Of a stretch of 64,000 nucleotides of DNA, positions 53,418-62,953 are shown piece after piece (the first letter of the stretch is position 1; each line of letters opens with the position of its first letter). Both the position numbers and the translations under genes were made by a program. Origin of the DNA: Yersinia proxima. GTDB lineage: Bacteria > Pseudomonadota > Gammaproteobacteria > Enterobacterales > Enterobacteriaceae. The notes under the pieces were generated by a model that was given only the letters and a program-made list of their open reading frames with translations, did not search any database and was not told the DNA's origin. Location: the NCBI RefSeq assembly GCF_902170785.1, contig NZ_CABHYG010000014.1, positions 248,001-312,000 on the forward strand. Reading direction: 5' to 3'.

Positions 53418-54317
53418 TTAATGAATTTGTTCTGATGAAGGGCTATTACCGCTTTTTAATGTGGCAATATCGACCGCATCAAACAGGTAGTGAGTACCGC
53501 AATACTCGCAATTCATATCAATATTACCATCCTGCTCCAGCATCTCTTTGACGTCATCTTCGGATAGCGTCACTAATGCATCGGCACAACGTTCACGGGA
53601 ACAGGTACAGCGGAAACTGACATTTTGTGGTTCGTAAAGTGTCACTTCTTCCTGATGGTATAAACGATACAGCACCTCATTGGCCGGCAGGGTGAACAAC
53701 TCCTCGGCTTTGATGGTGGTAGTGAGCTGCGCGAGATGATCAAACTCATCTTCATTACGCTCCTGTGCGGGTAGAACTTGCAGCAGCATACCGCCAGCGG
53801 CAGGTTTCCCTTCCACATTACCGGTGCGGATAAACAGGCGGGTAGGCAGCTGCTCTGACTGCATAAAGTAATTTTCCAGGCAGTCGGCGATAGTCTCACC
53901 TTCCAATGCCACTACGCCTTGGTAGCGCTCACCCTGTGCCGGTGTGATGGTTATGACCAGATAGCCACTGTTGCCCATCATCTCTTTTAACGTACTTTCA
54001 TCACTGATTTCGCCTTTAAAGCGGGCGACACCGCGCATTTCTTGCAGGTTATTGCCGTTAATCACTGCCAGTGAGAGTGGGCCTTCCCCACCTTGCAATT
54101 GCACCGTGATATCACCGTCAAATTTGAGGGTCGCGGTCAGCAGACTGGTCGCGACCAACATTTCACCTAACAGTTTTTGTACCGCAGGAGGGTAGTCATG
54201 ATTAGCGAGCATCTGTTGGTAGGTTTCATTGACTGAAACCAGTTCACCGCGCACAGCATGGTTAGCGAACAGGTAGCGCTGCAGTTGATCGTGATTAGAT
54301 TGATCGTGATTAGACAT
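53418..54317 (-). CDS. hslO: redox-regulated chaperone Hsp33 (HslO)
   Basis: HslO is a cytoplasmic holdase switched on by oxidation of a zinc-bound cysteine centre. The 299-residue protein has the N-terminal substrate-binding domain ([38 protein letters not shown]) and the C-terminal switch with Cys in [14 protein letters not shown] and [12 protein letters not shown], giving the CxC and CxxC pairs. The ATG at 54317 is used. Residues 2-11 read [10 protein letters not shown], from a 15-bp tandem duplication, which explains why the protein is longer than E. coli HslO (292). It lies 29 bp after hslR. Confidence 0.95.
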   Translation of the reverse strand: MSNHDQSNHDQLQRYLFANHAVRGELVSVNETYQQMLANHDYPPAVQKLLGEMLVATSLLTATLKFDGDITVQLQGGEGPLSLAVINGNNLQEMRGVARFKGEISDESTLKEMMGNSGYLVITITPAQGERYQGVVALEGETIADCLENYFMQSEQLPTRLFIRTGNVEGKPAAGGMLLQVLPAQERNEDEFDHLAQLTTTIKAEELFTLPANEVLYRLYHQEEVTLYEPQNVSFRCTCSRERCADALVTLSEDDVKEMLEQDGNIDMNCEYCGTHYLFDAVDIATLKSGNSPSSEQIH

Positions 54318-54346
54318 AAGTTTCTCTCTTTCTGGCTGCAAGCAGT

Positions 54347-54754
54347 TTACTCAGGCTCGCCTTGTTTAAATTTGATTAGATTGCGACGCTCTTTTTTATC
54401 CGGTCGCCGATCCGGATGTGGCATGGTCAGAGCATTGAGCTTACGTGCCTGCGCCACTTTCTCGCGGTTAGCAATGCTGGCCTCTGTTTCTTCATACATT
54501 GCCTGTGCTTCACTAGCCCCCCTGCGCTGGTGGTGTAGCGCCAGGACTCGTACCGTGCGCTCATCGTTACCCTGGCGCAGGCGGATTTCAGCATTGATTT
54601 CAACCAGCTTACTCGGTTTACCTCGTTGGCCGTTGTAATGGACTTTGCCACCATCCACCATTTCCCGTGCTATTGCTCTGGTTTTGTAAAACCGGGCGGC
54701 CCAAAGCCATTTATCTAGCCGAACCGATTCGTCCGAGACTGCTTTCTCTTTCAT
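54347..54754 (-). CDS. hslR: heat-shock ribosome-associated protein Hsp15 (HslR)
   Basis: HslR binds free 50S subunits that carry a stalled peptidyl-tRNA and helps recycle them. The 135-residue protein has an N-terminal S4-type RNA-binding fold ([20 protein letters not shown], then [20 protein letters not shown], residues 11-50) and a basic C-terminal helix ending with [20 protein letters not shown]. It matches E. coli HslR. It sits between yrfG and hslO on the same strand with gaps of 36 and 29 bp, suggesting one operon. Confidence 0.95.
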   Translation of the reverse strand: MKEKAVSDESVRLDKWLWAARFYKTRAIAREMVDGGKVHYNGQRGKPSKLVEINAEIRLRQGNDERTVRVLALHHQRRGASEAQAMYEETEASIANREKVAQARKLNALTMPHPDRRPDKKERRNLIKFKQGEPE

Positions 54755-54790
54755 GAATACTCCCAGCCGTCATACTCATTTATTCCGGCA

Positions 54791-55468
54791 TCACTTGCGT
54801 AACTCTAATGCAGGCAATAGCTTACGGTAGTCATTGATTGCAGGGTGGCTGTGAAATGCTTTATCAGCACAGCTGGAGTCCGGGTTTTCTATTCCCAGAC
54901 AGTAGCGGATACCAAAGGTGCGCGCAGCATCCAGAATCTTCTCACTGTCATCGACAAATAAGGTTCTGGCAGGATTCAGCCCGGTATGCTGCGTGACAGC
55001 TTGCCACAGTCGTTGATCTTCTTTTGGATAACCAAATGTATGGGTGGAAAGTAATAAATCAAGGTGCTGGTCGAGAGCGGTGTGCTCAATTTTTACCGCC
55101 AGGCTGTGCGGATGGGCATTAGTGAGTAAAATGGTTTGTAAGCCGCGCTCACGTAAACTGGCTAAAAAGGGCTGGGTATCCTGGCGCAACCGCACGCGAT
55201 TGCCCGCTTGCGTAGTCATCGCGTAGATATCCAAATCTAGCCGCTCGCTCCAATAATCGAAGCAATACCAATTTAGTGTGTGCTGCACTGCCAGATATTC
55301 ATCATGGATAATTTTATGCGCCTGATCCAGTGATATCCCCCGGCGTTGGCTGAGTGTTTCCGGTACTTGCTTGAGCCAGAAATGGCTGTCGAATTCTAAA
55401 TCAAGCAGAGTGCCGTCCATATCCAACAGCACGGTATCAATTTCTTGCCAATTCAATTCAGGGGGCAT
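54791..55468 (-). CDS. yrfG: GMP/IMP nucleotidase YrfG (HAD family)
   Basis: YrfG is a haloacid-dehalogenase-type phosphatase active on GMP and IMP in E. coli. The 225-residue sequence shows all HAD motifs: motif I DTVLLDMDGTLLDLEFDS (nucleophile Asp at about residue 16), motif II ILLTNAHPHSL, motif III Lys in TFGYPKEDQRLW, and motif IV TLFVDDSEKILDAARTFG. GGAG lies before the ATG. It is first of the yrfG-hslR-hslO group. Confidence 0.92.
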   Translation of the reverse strand: MPPELNWQEIDTVLLDMDGTLLDLEFDSHFWLKQVPETLSQRRGISLDQAHKIIHDEYLAVQHTLNWYCFDYWSERLDLDIYAMTTQAGNRVRLRQDTQPFLASLRERGLQTILLTNAHPHSLAVKIEHTALDQHLDLLLSTHTFGYPKEDQRLWQAVTQHTGLNPARTLFVDDSEKILDAARTFGIRYCLGIENPDSSCADKAFHSHPAINDYRKLLPALELRK

Positions 55469-55488
55469 CGCGACTCCACATTAGCTGT

Positions 55489-55600
55489 ATTCACCCGTCA
55501 TACTTCAAGCTGCATGTGCGTTGGCTGCATTCATTACTCGGCCCATTCATGAGCCTCGCCTCTTTGCCGCCTTCCTGCAACTCGAATTATTTAGGGCGTA
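55489..55600. repeat. degenerate ERIC element between igaA and yrfG
   Basis: Both ERIC ends are intact (CGTCATACTTCAAGCTGCATG and CTGCAACTCGAATTATTTAG), but the core has lost the usual CCCGAATCACTGAC and CATCGGGAT halves and reads ATTACTCGGCCCATTCATGA instead, so the element is 112 bp. It fills most of the 160-bp gap. Confidence 0.8.
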
Positions 55601-55628
55601 AATAAGACTAATGATAAACGAAAAAGGG

Positions 55629-57776
55629 CTAACGTAGGAAAGGTGCTGGAGTGAGGGGTTGGTTGAAGCAATTATCATAATAGCGCTGGATATTATCCAT
55701 ACGACTACGGTTTTTCAGGACGCGCCGAATAAATAAGGTGGTATTCACCACTAAACACACAATCAGAACCAGCAGCAGCAGGCTAGTGCCCAAATAACGG
55801 CCGAGAGTCACGATATCCGGCTCGCTGTGCAATGCAATGTGGCGAGTACCATTGGCATCTATGGTGATATTGGTAATGATACCTTCTGCCTTAAATGGGG
55901 TATTGAGCAGCAACCCAGAGAGCCGCTGCAATTCCCGCCACTGTTCCAGTGCACTGTAATCGAATAGAGGAACTGATGGAGCAGGGTGATTGACCAACTG
56001 TTTACCCTCATCGCTGGTAATCAGGAATCCACCCGGTGGGGGGCTATTCAAGGCTTCTGTCGCCAGATGTGTTTCACGATAGACAAATGATGAAGTTGCC
56101 GTTTTAACCAGATTTTCCAGTGTATCGGCGCTGACCGGGCGTAACAGTACATTCATACCTTTTAAGGTGCCTGATTGTGCTCGTTTCACCAGTCCTGGCC
56201 AATTCTTGGCATTACCCAAATTCACCAAAGCATTTTTCAGGCGAATACAATCTGTATCACCACCACATAATGCCTGTGTTTTTAAAACGATATCCGCAAA
56301 GTTATCCAGCAAAATCATACCGGACTTTTCAATCGCGGTTGCCAGTTGTGGGTTAACGTTAGCATCCGAACCTTGGGGGTGTAGCTGTTGATTCACGGTA
56401 GCCACCAGCGATGCCGCTTTTTCAATGACCTCAGATTCAGGTTGCGGTAATGGTGCTGCATTATTCCAATAGATGCCGGAACAATCAAAAGGTGTGAAAA
56501 CAAAACTGTGTGAGTTTTGAGTATTCGGCGGGACATAACACATCCCCATTCCCTGTGCTTTCAGCATATCGCCAATATGTAGTGGCATTTTTTCTAATGC
56601 TTCAACACTGGTTACCTGCTGGCTTTGTGCGCCTTGCAGCCAGGCGACACTTAATTTTAGCGGCAATCCCAGTGGCACATAAATCAGTAATAACGCCATC
56701 ACCAACAGCGATCCGGCCATTAATGTCAGGTTTTTCCCCCAGCGTTGTAGGGGAAAGTGCTTCATTTCATCATGCAGAGATAAAAATGGCCCCTGACGTA
56801 CAACCTGGCGATTGAGGTAGATATCAATATTGGTTTTTTTGCCCAAATCATGAGCAAAGTATGGCCCCCAATGTGCCGGATAGATCAGATCGACAATCCC
56901 AAGCGAGATATTATTCATCTGCCCCTGATTTGACTCACCGAACAGGCCCCAGCGCTTTGGTGTGCCACTTAAGCAATGAACCTCCCGCAAATCTTTTTCA
57001 GATATTGGGCGGAACATATTCCAGCATGCCCAGCCAGTCAGTGTTGCCGCCACAATAACAAGCCAGGGCAGCGTCACCGTAGGGCCAGTCAGTGCAAAGA
57101 ACAGCAACAGCAATGCCAAACAAATGGCCCCAGCTTCTTTCAAGCCGTTAGTGCCATGCAGGGCGTATTCTTCCGGGGTTTCCTTGCGGATATTCAGTAG
57201 TTCAATATGCTCGCTATCCGCCTTGCGGATTGATGCGTTTTGCGCCACGGAAGATAAAATAGGTTGGTAAGCGTTCTCCGACTGATGATTTTTCAGCGTA
57301 TGGCCGTTGAGGGAAATCACCAAAGGGATTGTTTGGGTTTGGATAAGTTCGACGTCATTATCCTGAGTAATATATTGCTCCCATGAAGCCGGCAGATGAA
57401 CTTCAATAGAATCAAGATAATAACGCCATTTATTCGGCTCGTCAGTTGCCACGCCATAGCGAGTAATTGCGCGGGTTACCGCATAAACATTGTCGCTTTG
57501 AGGGGTTAAAATCAGTTTCGCGGGCGAAGGCACACTGTTTGTCAGAGTACGGGTGTCAAACGTTGATTGGGGTTTAAACCCAATTTTATCTTGTTGGTTC
57601 AGCAGGTAGTTTTCAATATTGACCCGTTCTTCCGGTGTCAGTTTTCGATGAGTAGGTTTCGCGAACGGCAGTGTAGCAGTTACGGGGATAGGTCGGCGGA
57701 ATCGGAACCACCACAACAAACCCACTGTGATCAGACTGGTCAACAGTAAGGCCAATATTAATACTATTGTGCTCAT
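55629..57776 (-). CDS. igaA: intracellular growth attenuator IgaA (YrfF/UmoB), Rcs repressor
   Basis: IgaA is the essential inner-membrane protein that restrains the Rcs phosphorelay by contacting RcsD. The 715-residue sequence matches E. coli/Salmonella IgaA (711). It has an N-terminal membrane helix (TIVLILALLLTSLITVGLLW), a cytoplasmic domain containing ITRYGVATDEPNKWRYYLDS, paired helices near residues 210-255, another near 350, a periplasmic domain with conserved Cys residues (GMGMCYVPP, FTPFDCSGIYW, ALCGGDTDCIRLKNALVNLG), and a last helix near 660. The ATG at 57776 is used; eight more residues upstream lack support. It is divergent from nudE. Confidence 0.94.
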   Translation of the reverse strand: MSTIVLILALLLTSLITVGLLWWFRFRRPIPVTATLPFAKPTHRKLTPEERVNIENYLLNQQDKIGFKPQSTFDTRTLTNSVPSPAKLILTPQSDNVYAVTRAITRYGVATDEPNKWRYYLDSIEVHLPASWEQYITQDNDVELIQTQTIPLVISLNGHTLKNHQSENAYQPILSSVAQNASIRKADSEHIELLNIRKETPEEYALHGTNGLKEAGAICLALLLLFFALTGPTVTLPWLVIVAATLTGWACWNMFRPISEKDLREVHCLSGTPKRWGLFGESNQGQMNNISLGIVDLIYPAHWGPYFAHDLGKKTNIDIYLNRQVVRQGPFLSLHDEMKHFPLQRWGKNLTLMAGSLLVMALLLIYVPLGLPLKLSVAWLQGAQSQQVTSVEALEKMPLHIGDMLKAQGMGMCYVPPNTQNSHSFVFTPFDCSGIYWNNAAPLPQPESEVIEKAASLVATVNQQLHPQGSDANVNPQLATAIEKSGMILLDNFADIVLKTQALCGGDTDCIRLKNALVNLGNAKNWPGLVKRAQSGTLKGMNVLLRPVSADTLENLVKTATSSFVYRETHLATEALNSPPPGGFLITSDEGKQLVNHPAPSVPLFDYSALEQWRELQRLSGLLLNTPFKAEGIITNITIDANGTRHIALHSEPDIVTLGRYLGTSLLLLVLIVCLVVNTTLFIRRVLKNRSRMDNIQRYYDNCFNQPLTPAPFLR

Positions 57777-58230
57777 CCCATCCCCATCCGAGCGCCCCAA
57801 TAATGCATTATCTTACGCATAAATACAGTACAGAGGCATATAACAGCGTTATTCATCAAATAACCTAATACAAGTGCTCTTAAACTGCCCGTAGACTGAT
57901 AAGGATAGCAAGGCTAAAACATCGGTAATATCAGCATAATCCTATTTTCAAACACAAGTTTTAACTGATGTTGCGCTGGTATAGGGTGAAAAATAACCGG
58001 TTGAATCTTGACTAAACTCGCTGCCATGTTAAAAACAGGTAAATTATATCTAACTGACATTGCGATAAAGGTTCTCATTAACGCACAATGTGATCAAGTT
58101 CTAATAAAATCCAGTATAAAGAGTCGGGTTAATCCGCATGGGTAAAAAGTGGCTTATTAAGTAACCATATTATGGGCCTGACTACCCCGATGTGCGTCCG
58201 ACAGGCGGCGAGTTTTAATTTGGGGCCATT
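57777..58230. other. igaA-nudE divergent gap
   Basis: This 454-bp AT-rich gap between two divergent genes must hold both promoters. A TTGACT word at 58008 and a TATAAA word near 58115 are possible parts of a nudE promoter, but neither has a convincing partner. I find no operator, terminator, repeat or credible gene. Confidence 0.3.
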
Positions 58231-58788
58231 ATGAAACACCTGCAAAAACCTAAAATACATAAAATAGAGACGATAGCCCGCTCCCGCTTGTTTACTGTTG
58301 AAGCTGTGAGTCTGGAGTTCAGCAATGGCGTGCAACGTGTTTACGAGCGCATGCGCCCATCGAATCGCGAAGCCGTGATGATTGTACCCATTATTGGCAA
58401 TGACTTACTGCTGATCCGTGAATATGCCGTGGGTATCGAAGAGTATGAGTTGGGCTTCCCTAAAGGGCTGATTGATCCCGGAGAGGGCGTATTAGAAGCG
58501 GCCAATCGTGAGTTGATGGAGGAAGTTGGATTTGGCGCTGAGCGTTTTGATTACCTTAGTAAGCTGACGATGGCTCCCTCCTACTTCTCGAGCAAAATGA
58601 ACATTGTTGTCGCGCAAAACCTCTATCCGCAAAGTCTGGAAGGTGATGAGCCAGAACCGCTGCCACAAGTGCGCTGGCCGATTGCGAATATGATGGCACT
58701 GCTCGACGAACCGGGTTTTTGCGAAGCCCGAAATGTCAGCGCACTGTTTTTGGCTCAGGCATTTTTGGCTAAAGAGAGCATCGCTTAA
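58231..58788 (+). CDS. nudE: ADP-sugar/NADH-type Nudix hydrolase NudE
   Basis: NudE hydrolyses ADP-ribose, NADH and diadenosine phosphates in the cytoplasm. The 185-residue protein is nearly the length of E. coli NudE (186). It contains KIETIARSRLFTVEAVSLEF, REAVMIVPIIGNDLLLIREY, and the Nudix box GLIDPGEGVLEAANRELMEE (G-x5-E-x7-R-E-x-x-E-E, about residues 89-108). GGGG precedes the ATG. It is convergent with mrcA and divergent from igaA, the E. coli arrangement. Confidence 0.95.
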   Translation: MKHLQKPKIHKIETIARSRLFTVEAVSLEFSNGVQRVYERMRPSNREAVMIVPIIGNDLLLIREYAVGIEEYELGFPKGLIDPGEGVLEAANRELMEEVGFGAERFDYLSKLTMAPSYFSSKMNIVVAQNLYPQSLEGDEPEPLPQVRWPIANMMALLDEPGFCEARNVSALFLAQAFLAKESIA

Positions 58789-58805
58789 TATTGAGCGGCC
58801 CTAAT

Positions 58806-58838
58806 AAAAAAGCCGGGTGATCTTGCGATCCCCGGCTT
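58806..58838. terminator. bidirectional terminator between nudE and mrcA
   Basis: AAGCCGGG (58810-58817) pairs with CCCGGCTT (58831-58838), extended by GATC/GATC after one bulged T, with a TTGC loop. Five A precede it, giving a T tract on the minus strand for mrcA; the plus side ends TTAT. It lies between the two convergent stop codons. Confidence 0.8.
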
Positions 58839-58857
58839 ATCAGCAGTAACTCAATTA

Positions 58858-61413
58858 TCAGAACAGTTCGTGAGTCTGGCCGTTATCCATCAGCGTCGTA
58901 CCCGCTTCATGTACAGAATATTCGGTAGGTTGTGTCCCCTCGATAAAGTACTCTGAGCGGCTACCTGGCCCACCTGTGGATAGCTTACCTGTTTGCTTAT
59001 CAATCACTACACTGACGATACCCGGTGGTGGCGCGACTTGTTTTTCCGGCAAACCTTCAAGGGCTGCTTTCATAAAGTCATTCCACGCCGGTTGAGCAGT
59101 TTTAGCCCCGCCTTCAGCACCTGATATCTGGTCAGAAATCGCGCCAGATGCGGTACTACGACCCAAGTCACGGCGATGATCGTCAAAACCAATCCATACT
59201 GATGTCACAGTGTCCGGGCCATAGCCGGAGAACCAGGCATCTTTCGAGTTGTTGGTTGTACCGGTTTTACCGCCGATATCTTTGCGTTTTAAGTCGCGCC
59301 CAGCACGCCAGCCTGTCCCCATCCAGCCCGGTTCACCGAAGATGTTGGAGTTCAATGCGTCGCGAATCAGGAATGCCAGCGGGGTGCTTATTACATGCGG
59401 CGCATATTGCTCATCGCTATTGAGTTTAGCTTGCGCTGGTGTGACTTGTTCCAGCTCCGGCATTGGCACATTGCTGGCATTATTGGTTTGTGAAGTCGCC
59501 ACGTTTTCGGTGTTATCGTCGGACAGCACCACAGAGCGTTGCGTGTCGCCGTAAATGACCGGCAAGTTACACTCTTCACAGACAATTTTCGGCTTCGCTT
59601 CAAACAAAACATTGCCGGTATCATCGGTGATTTTGGTAATGAAATACGGATCGACCAAATAGCCGCCGTTTGCCAACACTGCATAACCTCGGACTAACTG
59701 CAATGGCGTGAATGAAGCAGAACCCAGCGCCAATGATTCTGAATGCACGATGTTTTGTGCCGGGAAACCAAAGCGTTGCAGATATTCAGCCGCATAATCC
59801 ACACCCATAGCGCGCATGGCTCGCACCATCACCACGTTTTTCGATTGACCCAAGCCTTGACGCAGGCGAATCGGGCCGTCATAAGTGGGTGGCGAGTTTT
59901 TTGGTCGCCAGTCAGTGCCCGCACCCGCATCCCAGCGAGTGATCGGCAAGTCGTTGAGAATGCTTGCCAAGGTCAGGCCTTTGTCCATTGCCGCGGTGTA
60001 CAGGAACGGTTTGATATTCGAACCTACCTGACGTAATGCCTGTGTAACACGGTTGAATTTACTTTGGTTAAAATCAAAACCGCCTACCAGCGCCTTAATC
60101 GCACCATTATTCGGGTCAATAGAAACCAAGGCGGAGTTGACGTCTGGCACTTGAGCGAGCCACCAATTGTCATCCACTTTTCTGACCCAAATCTGCTGAC
60201 CTGGCTGAACAACATCGGTGACCTTTTTAGGTGTCGGCCCCTGAGCATTGTCAGATTTATACGGACGCGCCCAGCGCATACCGGCCATTGGTAATGTCAC
60301 GCTGCTACCATCAGCCAACATGGCTGTTGCCTGTTCCGCATTTGCCTCAGTGATAACCGCAGGCAACAATGGGCCATAGACTGGCAGTGTTTTCAGTGAA
60401 TCAATAATTTGCTCACGGCTCCAGGCGCTTTCGCCCACCTTCCATAACACATTGGATGGCCCACGATAGCCGTGGCGCATGTCATAAGCCAACACATTGG
60501 CACGTAAGGAATCCACTGCCGCAAGCTGTAGCTTTTTGGTGATGGTGGTGTAGACCTGATAGCCGTCGGTATAGGCGTTTTCGCCATAGCGCTTAATCAT
60601 TTCCTGACGCACCATTTCGGACAAGTAAGGTGCTGAGAAGGCAATTTGCGGCGCATGGTAGTTGGCAACCAACTCTTCACTGCGAGCCTGATCGTACTGC
60701 GCTTGGGTGATGTACTTTTCATCCAACATGCGCGACAGCACCACATTACGACGTGCAACAGCGCGGTCATGTGAGTAAAGCGGGTTGAAAGTTGATGGCG
60801 CTTTTGGCAAGCCGGCAATCATCGCCATCTGGCTGAGAGTCAACTCGTTGACTTCTTTACCGAAATAAACCTGCGCCGCCGCCCCGACACCATAGGCGCG
60901 GTAACCCAGATAGATCTTGTTCAGATACAACTCAAGAATTTCATCTTTGGTCAGTAGCTGTTCAATGCGAATGGCCAGAAAAGCCTCCTTGATTTTACGC
61001 ATCAAGGTTCGTTCCGGGCTTAAGAAAAAGTTTCGCGCTAACTGCTGGGTGATGGTACTGGCCCCTTGAGAGGCGCGCCCCGACACCATAGCAATAGAAG
61101 CCGCACGTAGGATACCCACCGGGTCCACACCGTGATGCTCATAGAATCGGCTATCCTCCGTCGCAATAAACGCATGCACCATTTCTGGTGGGATTTGTTT
61201 TAATGTCAACGGGATACGGCGTTTTTCACCGTATTGGGCGATCAATTCGCCTTCGGCGCTATACACCAACATAGGTGTTTGCAGCCGGACATCTTTCAGT
61301 GTGGCAACGTCGGGTAGCTGAGGCTCAATATATTTGTACAGACCAAATATCGAGGCTGCTCCCAGTAAAATGCAACACACCGCAAGGATCAAAAAATACT
61401 TTACGAACTTCAC
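58858..61413 (-). CDS. mrcA: penicillin-binding protein 1A (MrcA)
   Basis: PBP1a is a bifunctional inner-membrane enzyme that polymerises and cross-links peptidoglycan. The 851-residue protein has an N-terminal membrane anchor (KYFLILAVCCILLGAASIFG), a GT51 glycosyltransferase domain with ATEDSRFYEHHGVDPVGILR, GASTITQQLARNFFLSPERT and KIYLGYRAYGVGAAAQVYFG, an OB-like insert, and a transpeptidase domain with SxxK in VGSNIKPFLYTAAM, SxN-type GQSKNVVMV and KTGTTNNSKDAWFSGY. The start is a GTG at 61413, matching the E. coli N terminus (M)KFVKYFLILAVCC; longer readings would begin with TTG. It is divergent from hofM. Confidence 0.95.
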   Translation of the reverse strand: MKFVKYFLILAVCCILLGAASIFGLYKYIEPQLPDVATLKDVRLQTPMLVYSAEGELIAQYGEKRRIPLTLKQIPPEMVHAFIATEDSRFYEHHGVDPVGILRAASIAMVSGRASQGASTITQQLARNFFLSPERTLMRKIKEAFLAIRIEQLLTKDEILELYLNKIYLGYRAYGVGAAAQVYFGKEVNELTLSQMAMIAGLPKAPSTFNPLYSHDRAVARRNVVLSRMLDEKYITQAQYDQARSEELVANYHAPQIAFSAPYLSEMVRQEMIKRYGENAYTDGYQVYTTITKKLQLAAVDSLRANVLAYDMRHGYRGPSNVLWKVGESAWSREQIIDSLKTLPVYGPLLPAVITEANAEQATAMLADGSSVTLPMAGMRWARPYKSDNAQGPTPKKVTDVVQPGQQIWVRKVDDNWWLAQVPDVNSALVSIDPNNGAIKALVGGFDFNQSKFNRVTQALRQVGSNIKPFLYTAAMDKGLTLASILNDLPITRWDAGAGTDWRPKNSPPTYDGPIRLRQGLGQSKNVVMVRAMRAMGVDYAAEYLQRFGFPAQNIVHSESLALGSASFTPLQLVRGYAVLANGGYLVDPYFITKITDDTGNVLFEAKPKIVCEECNLPVIYGDTQRSVVLSDDNTENVATSQTNNASNVPMPELEQVTPAQAKLNSDEQYAPHVISTPLAFLIRDALNSNIFGEPGWMGTGWRAGRDLKRKDIGGKTGTTNNSKDAWFSGYGPDTVTSVWIGFDDHRRDLGRSTASGAISDQISGAEGGAKTAQPAWNDFMKAALEGLPEKQVAPPPGIVSVVIDKQTGKLSTGGPGSRSEYFIEGTQPTEYSVHEAGTTLMDNGQTHELF

Positions 61414-61532
61414 CTGAGATTTCCCATTCAATGTCAATTGGGCAGTTTATAAACAACCGCGCCGTAGTATAAAGGCAAGCCCGTTACATGGATACGTTCT
61501 TTTATTCAGTCTCGACACGGAGGTCGACAAAG

Positions 61533-62405
61533 ATGTACACACAATATTGGCAGGTTGGGCTAGATATTCAAATGGAGGCGATACGCGCCTTGGCTGTTGT
61601 CAGACGGCGTTATGGTTGGCAACTGCGGTACTGGTGGCATCAAACCTTACCTTCTGGGGCTGTGCGGGAGGGTATTTTACAACAGCCAGATGTGGTTAGC
61701 GACAAACTCAAATTATTACGCAAACAATTACCGAGACATATTTCATTACGCATTGCATTACCCGCACAGCGGATCTTGCAACAGACCATTCCCGCCCCGG
61801 ATCGGCGGTTACGCGAACCCGAACGCGAGGGTTTCATTCATGCAGTGGCAAGCAAACTTTTCCCGCTAAGCAGCCAGGAATTAGCGTTGGATTATCGGGC
61901 GGTGTCTGAGCGTGAATTATTAATCACTGCTGCTCGCCAGTCAGAAGTTCGCCAATGGCAAGAATGTTTACAACATGCAGGTCTACCATCACACATCATT
62001 GATATCACTCCCTGCGCTCTACGTTATATGGCGACGGCCTCTGGTTTAGTGGGGCCTTATTGGTTAGTCCATCGACTGGCGCATGAGTGGCTGTGGGTTT
62101 CCTCCAGTGAAATGCCGTTTATCTTCGGTGTGGTGGCCATTGAAACTGACGATGCACGGGAGGGCGACTCTAATATGCTCAATCCGTTATCGATATTATT
62201 GACGCAACTCCATACCCAATATTCTGCATTGAGTAATAAGGCAGTCAAAGTGTATTACAGCAGTATCATGGATGAGCCTGCACCGGAAAATACGGCACTC
62301 TGGTCACCTTTTGCCGCATTTACTCAGTATCAACCTCCCTTGCCTTCATCACCGGCAGCATTCACCTTAGCCGGAGGGCTGGCATTACGCCCGGTAGATG
62401 ACTGA
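61533..62405 (+). CDS. hofM: type IV pilus assembly-like protein HofM (PilM-like)
   Basis: HofM is the PilM-like cytoplasmic member of the hof/com cluster, which in E. coli is needed for use of DNA as a nutrient and in relatives for competence pili. The 290-residue protein starts MYTQYWQVGLDIQMEAIRAL, an actin-like ATPase-type N terminus, then RIALPAQRILQQTIPAPDRR. The middle and C terminus are poorly conserved. The ATG at 61533 has GGAGG about nine bases before it; an upstream start at 61488 is not supported. It is divergent from mrcA and overlaps hofN by one base. Confidence 0.82.
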   Translation: MYTQYWQVGLDIQMEAIRALAVVRRRYGWQLRYWWHQTLPSGAVREGILQQPDVVSDKLKLLRKQLPRHISLRIALPAQRILQQTIPAPDRRLREPEREGFIHAVASKLFPLSSQELALDYRAVSERELLITAARQSEVRQWQECLQHAGLPSHIIDITPCALRYMATASGLVGPYWLVHRLAHEWLWVSSSEMPFIFGVVAIETDDAREGDSNMLNPLSILLTQLHTQYSALSNKAVKVYYSSIMDEPAPENTALWSPFAAFTQYQPPLPSSPAAFTLAGGLALRPVDD

Positions 62406-62953
62406 TGTATCAAGTTAATTTTTCATCATGGCGTACAGCCCGTCAGCTATCTCGCTACCGATTTTGGCGCAACATAGGCTTGTGCCAAGGGATACTCTTT
62501 GCCATCTCTCTGGTGGTTATGCAGATGCAGTTACACTCACGACAAGTCAGCCAACAAGGCAGTCTGATGGCGCTTTTGCAACAGCAGGCAGTATTGAGCC
62601 AGCAGCATCAACAGGTGCAACAACTCATGGCGCAAAAACAGCGTGCGGAGCAGCGAACACAGATGTATCGGCAAATGCATCAATCTGCCCATCGCTATTT
62701 GGTGTTATTGCAGCAGCTATCCCAGCAAATTCCCGATAACTGCTGGTTGATCAACCTGATACCACAAAGCGATAAGCTGGTTTTCGAGGCAGTCAGCCAA
62801 GATTACGCCGCGATCCATGATTTTTTAGCACGATTGGGCGGACAGCCTCTACTGGCAAATGTGCACCTACAGCGTATTGCTCAACGGGATGATGGGTATT
62901 TTCGGTTTATGGCACAGGCGGATTGGGCGCAGGAGGGGATGAGCGATGAATAA
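62405..62953 (+). CDS. hofN: type IV pilus assembly-like protein HofN (PilN-like)
   Basis: The 182-residue bitopic inner-membrane protein resembles PilN/HofN. It has a short N-terminal cytoplasmic stretch (MYQVNFSSWRTARQLSRYRF), one membrane helix (NIGLCQGILFAISLVVMQMQ, about 23-42), a Gln-rich coiled coil (about 43-100), and a small periplasmic alpha/beta domain with NCWLINLIPQSDKLVFEAVS. Length fits E. coli HofN (179). The TGATG overlap with hofM and the 8-base overlap with hofO indicate coupled translation. Confidence 0.8.
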   Translation: MYQVNFSSWRTARQLSRYRFWRNIGLCQGILFAISLVVMQMQLHSRQVSQQGSLMALLQQQAVLSQQHQQVQQLMAQKQRAEQRTQMYRQMHQSAHRYLVLLQQLSQQIPDNCWLINLIPQSDKLVFEAVSQDYAAIHDFLARLGGQPLLANVHLQRIAQRDDGYFRFMAQADWAQEGMSDE

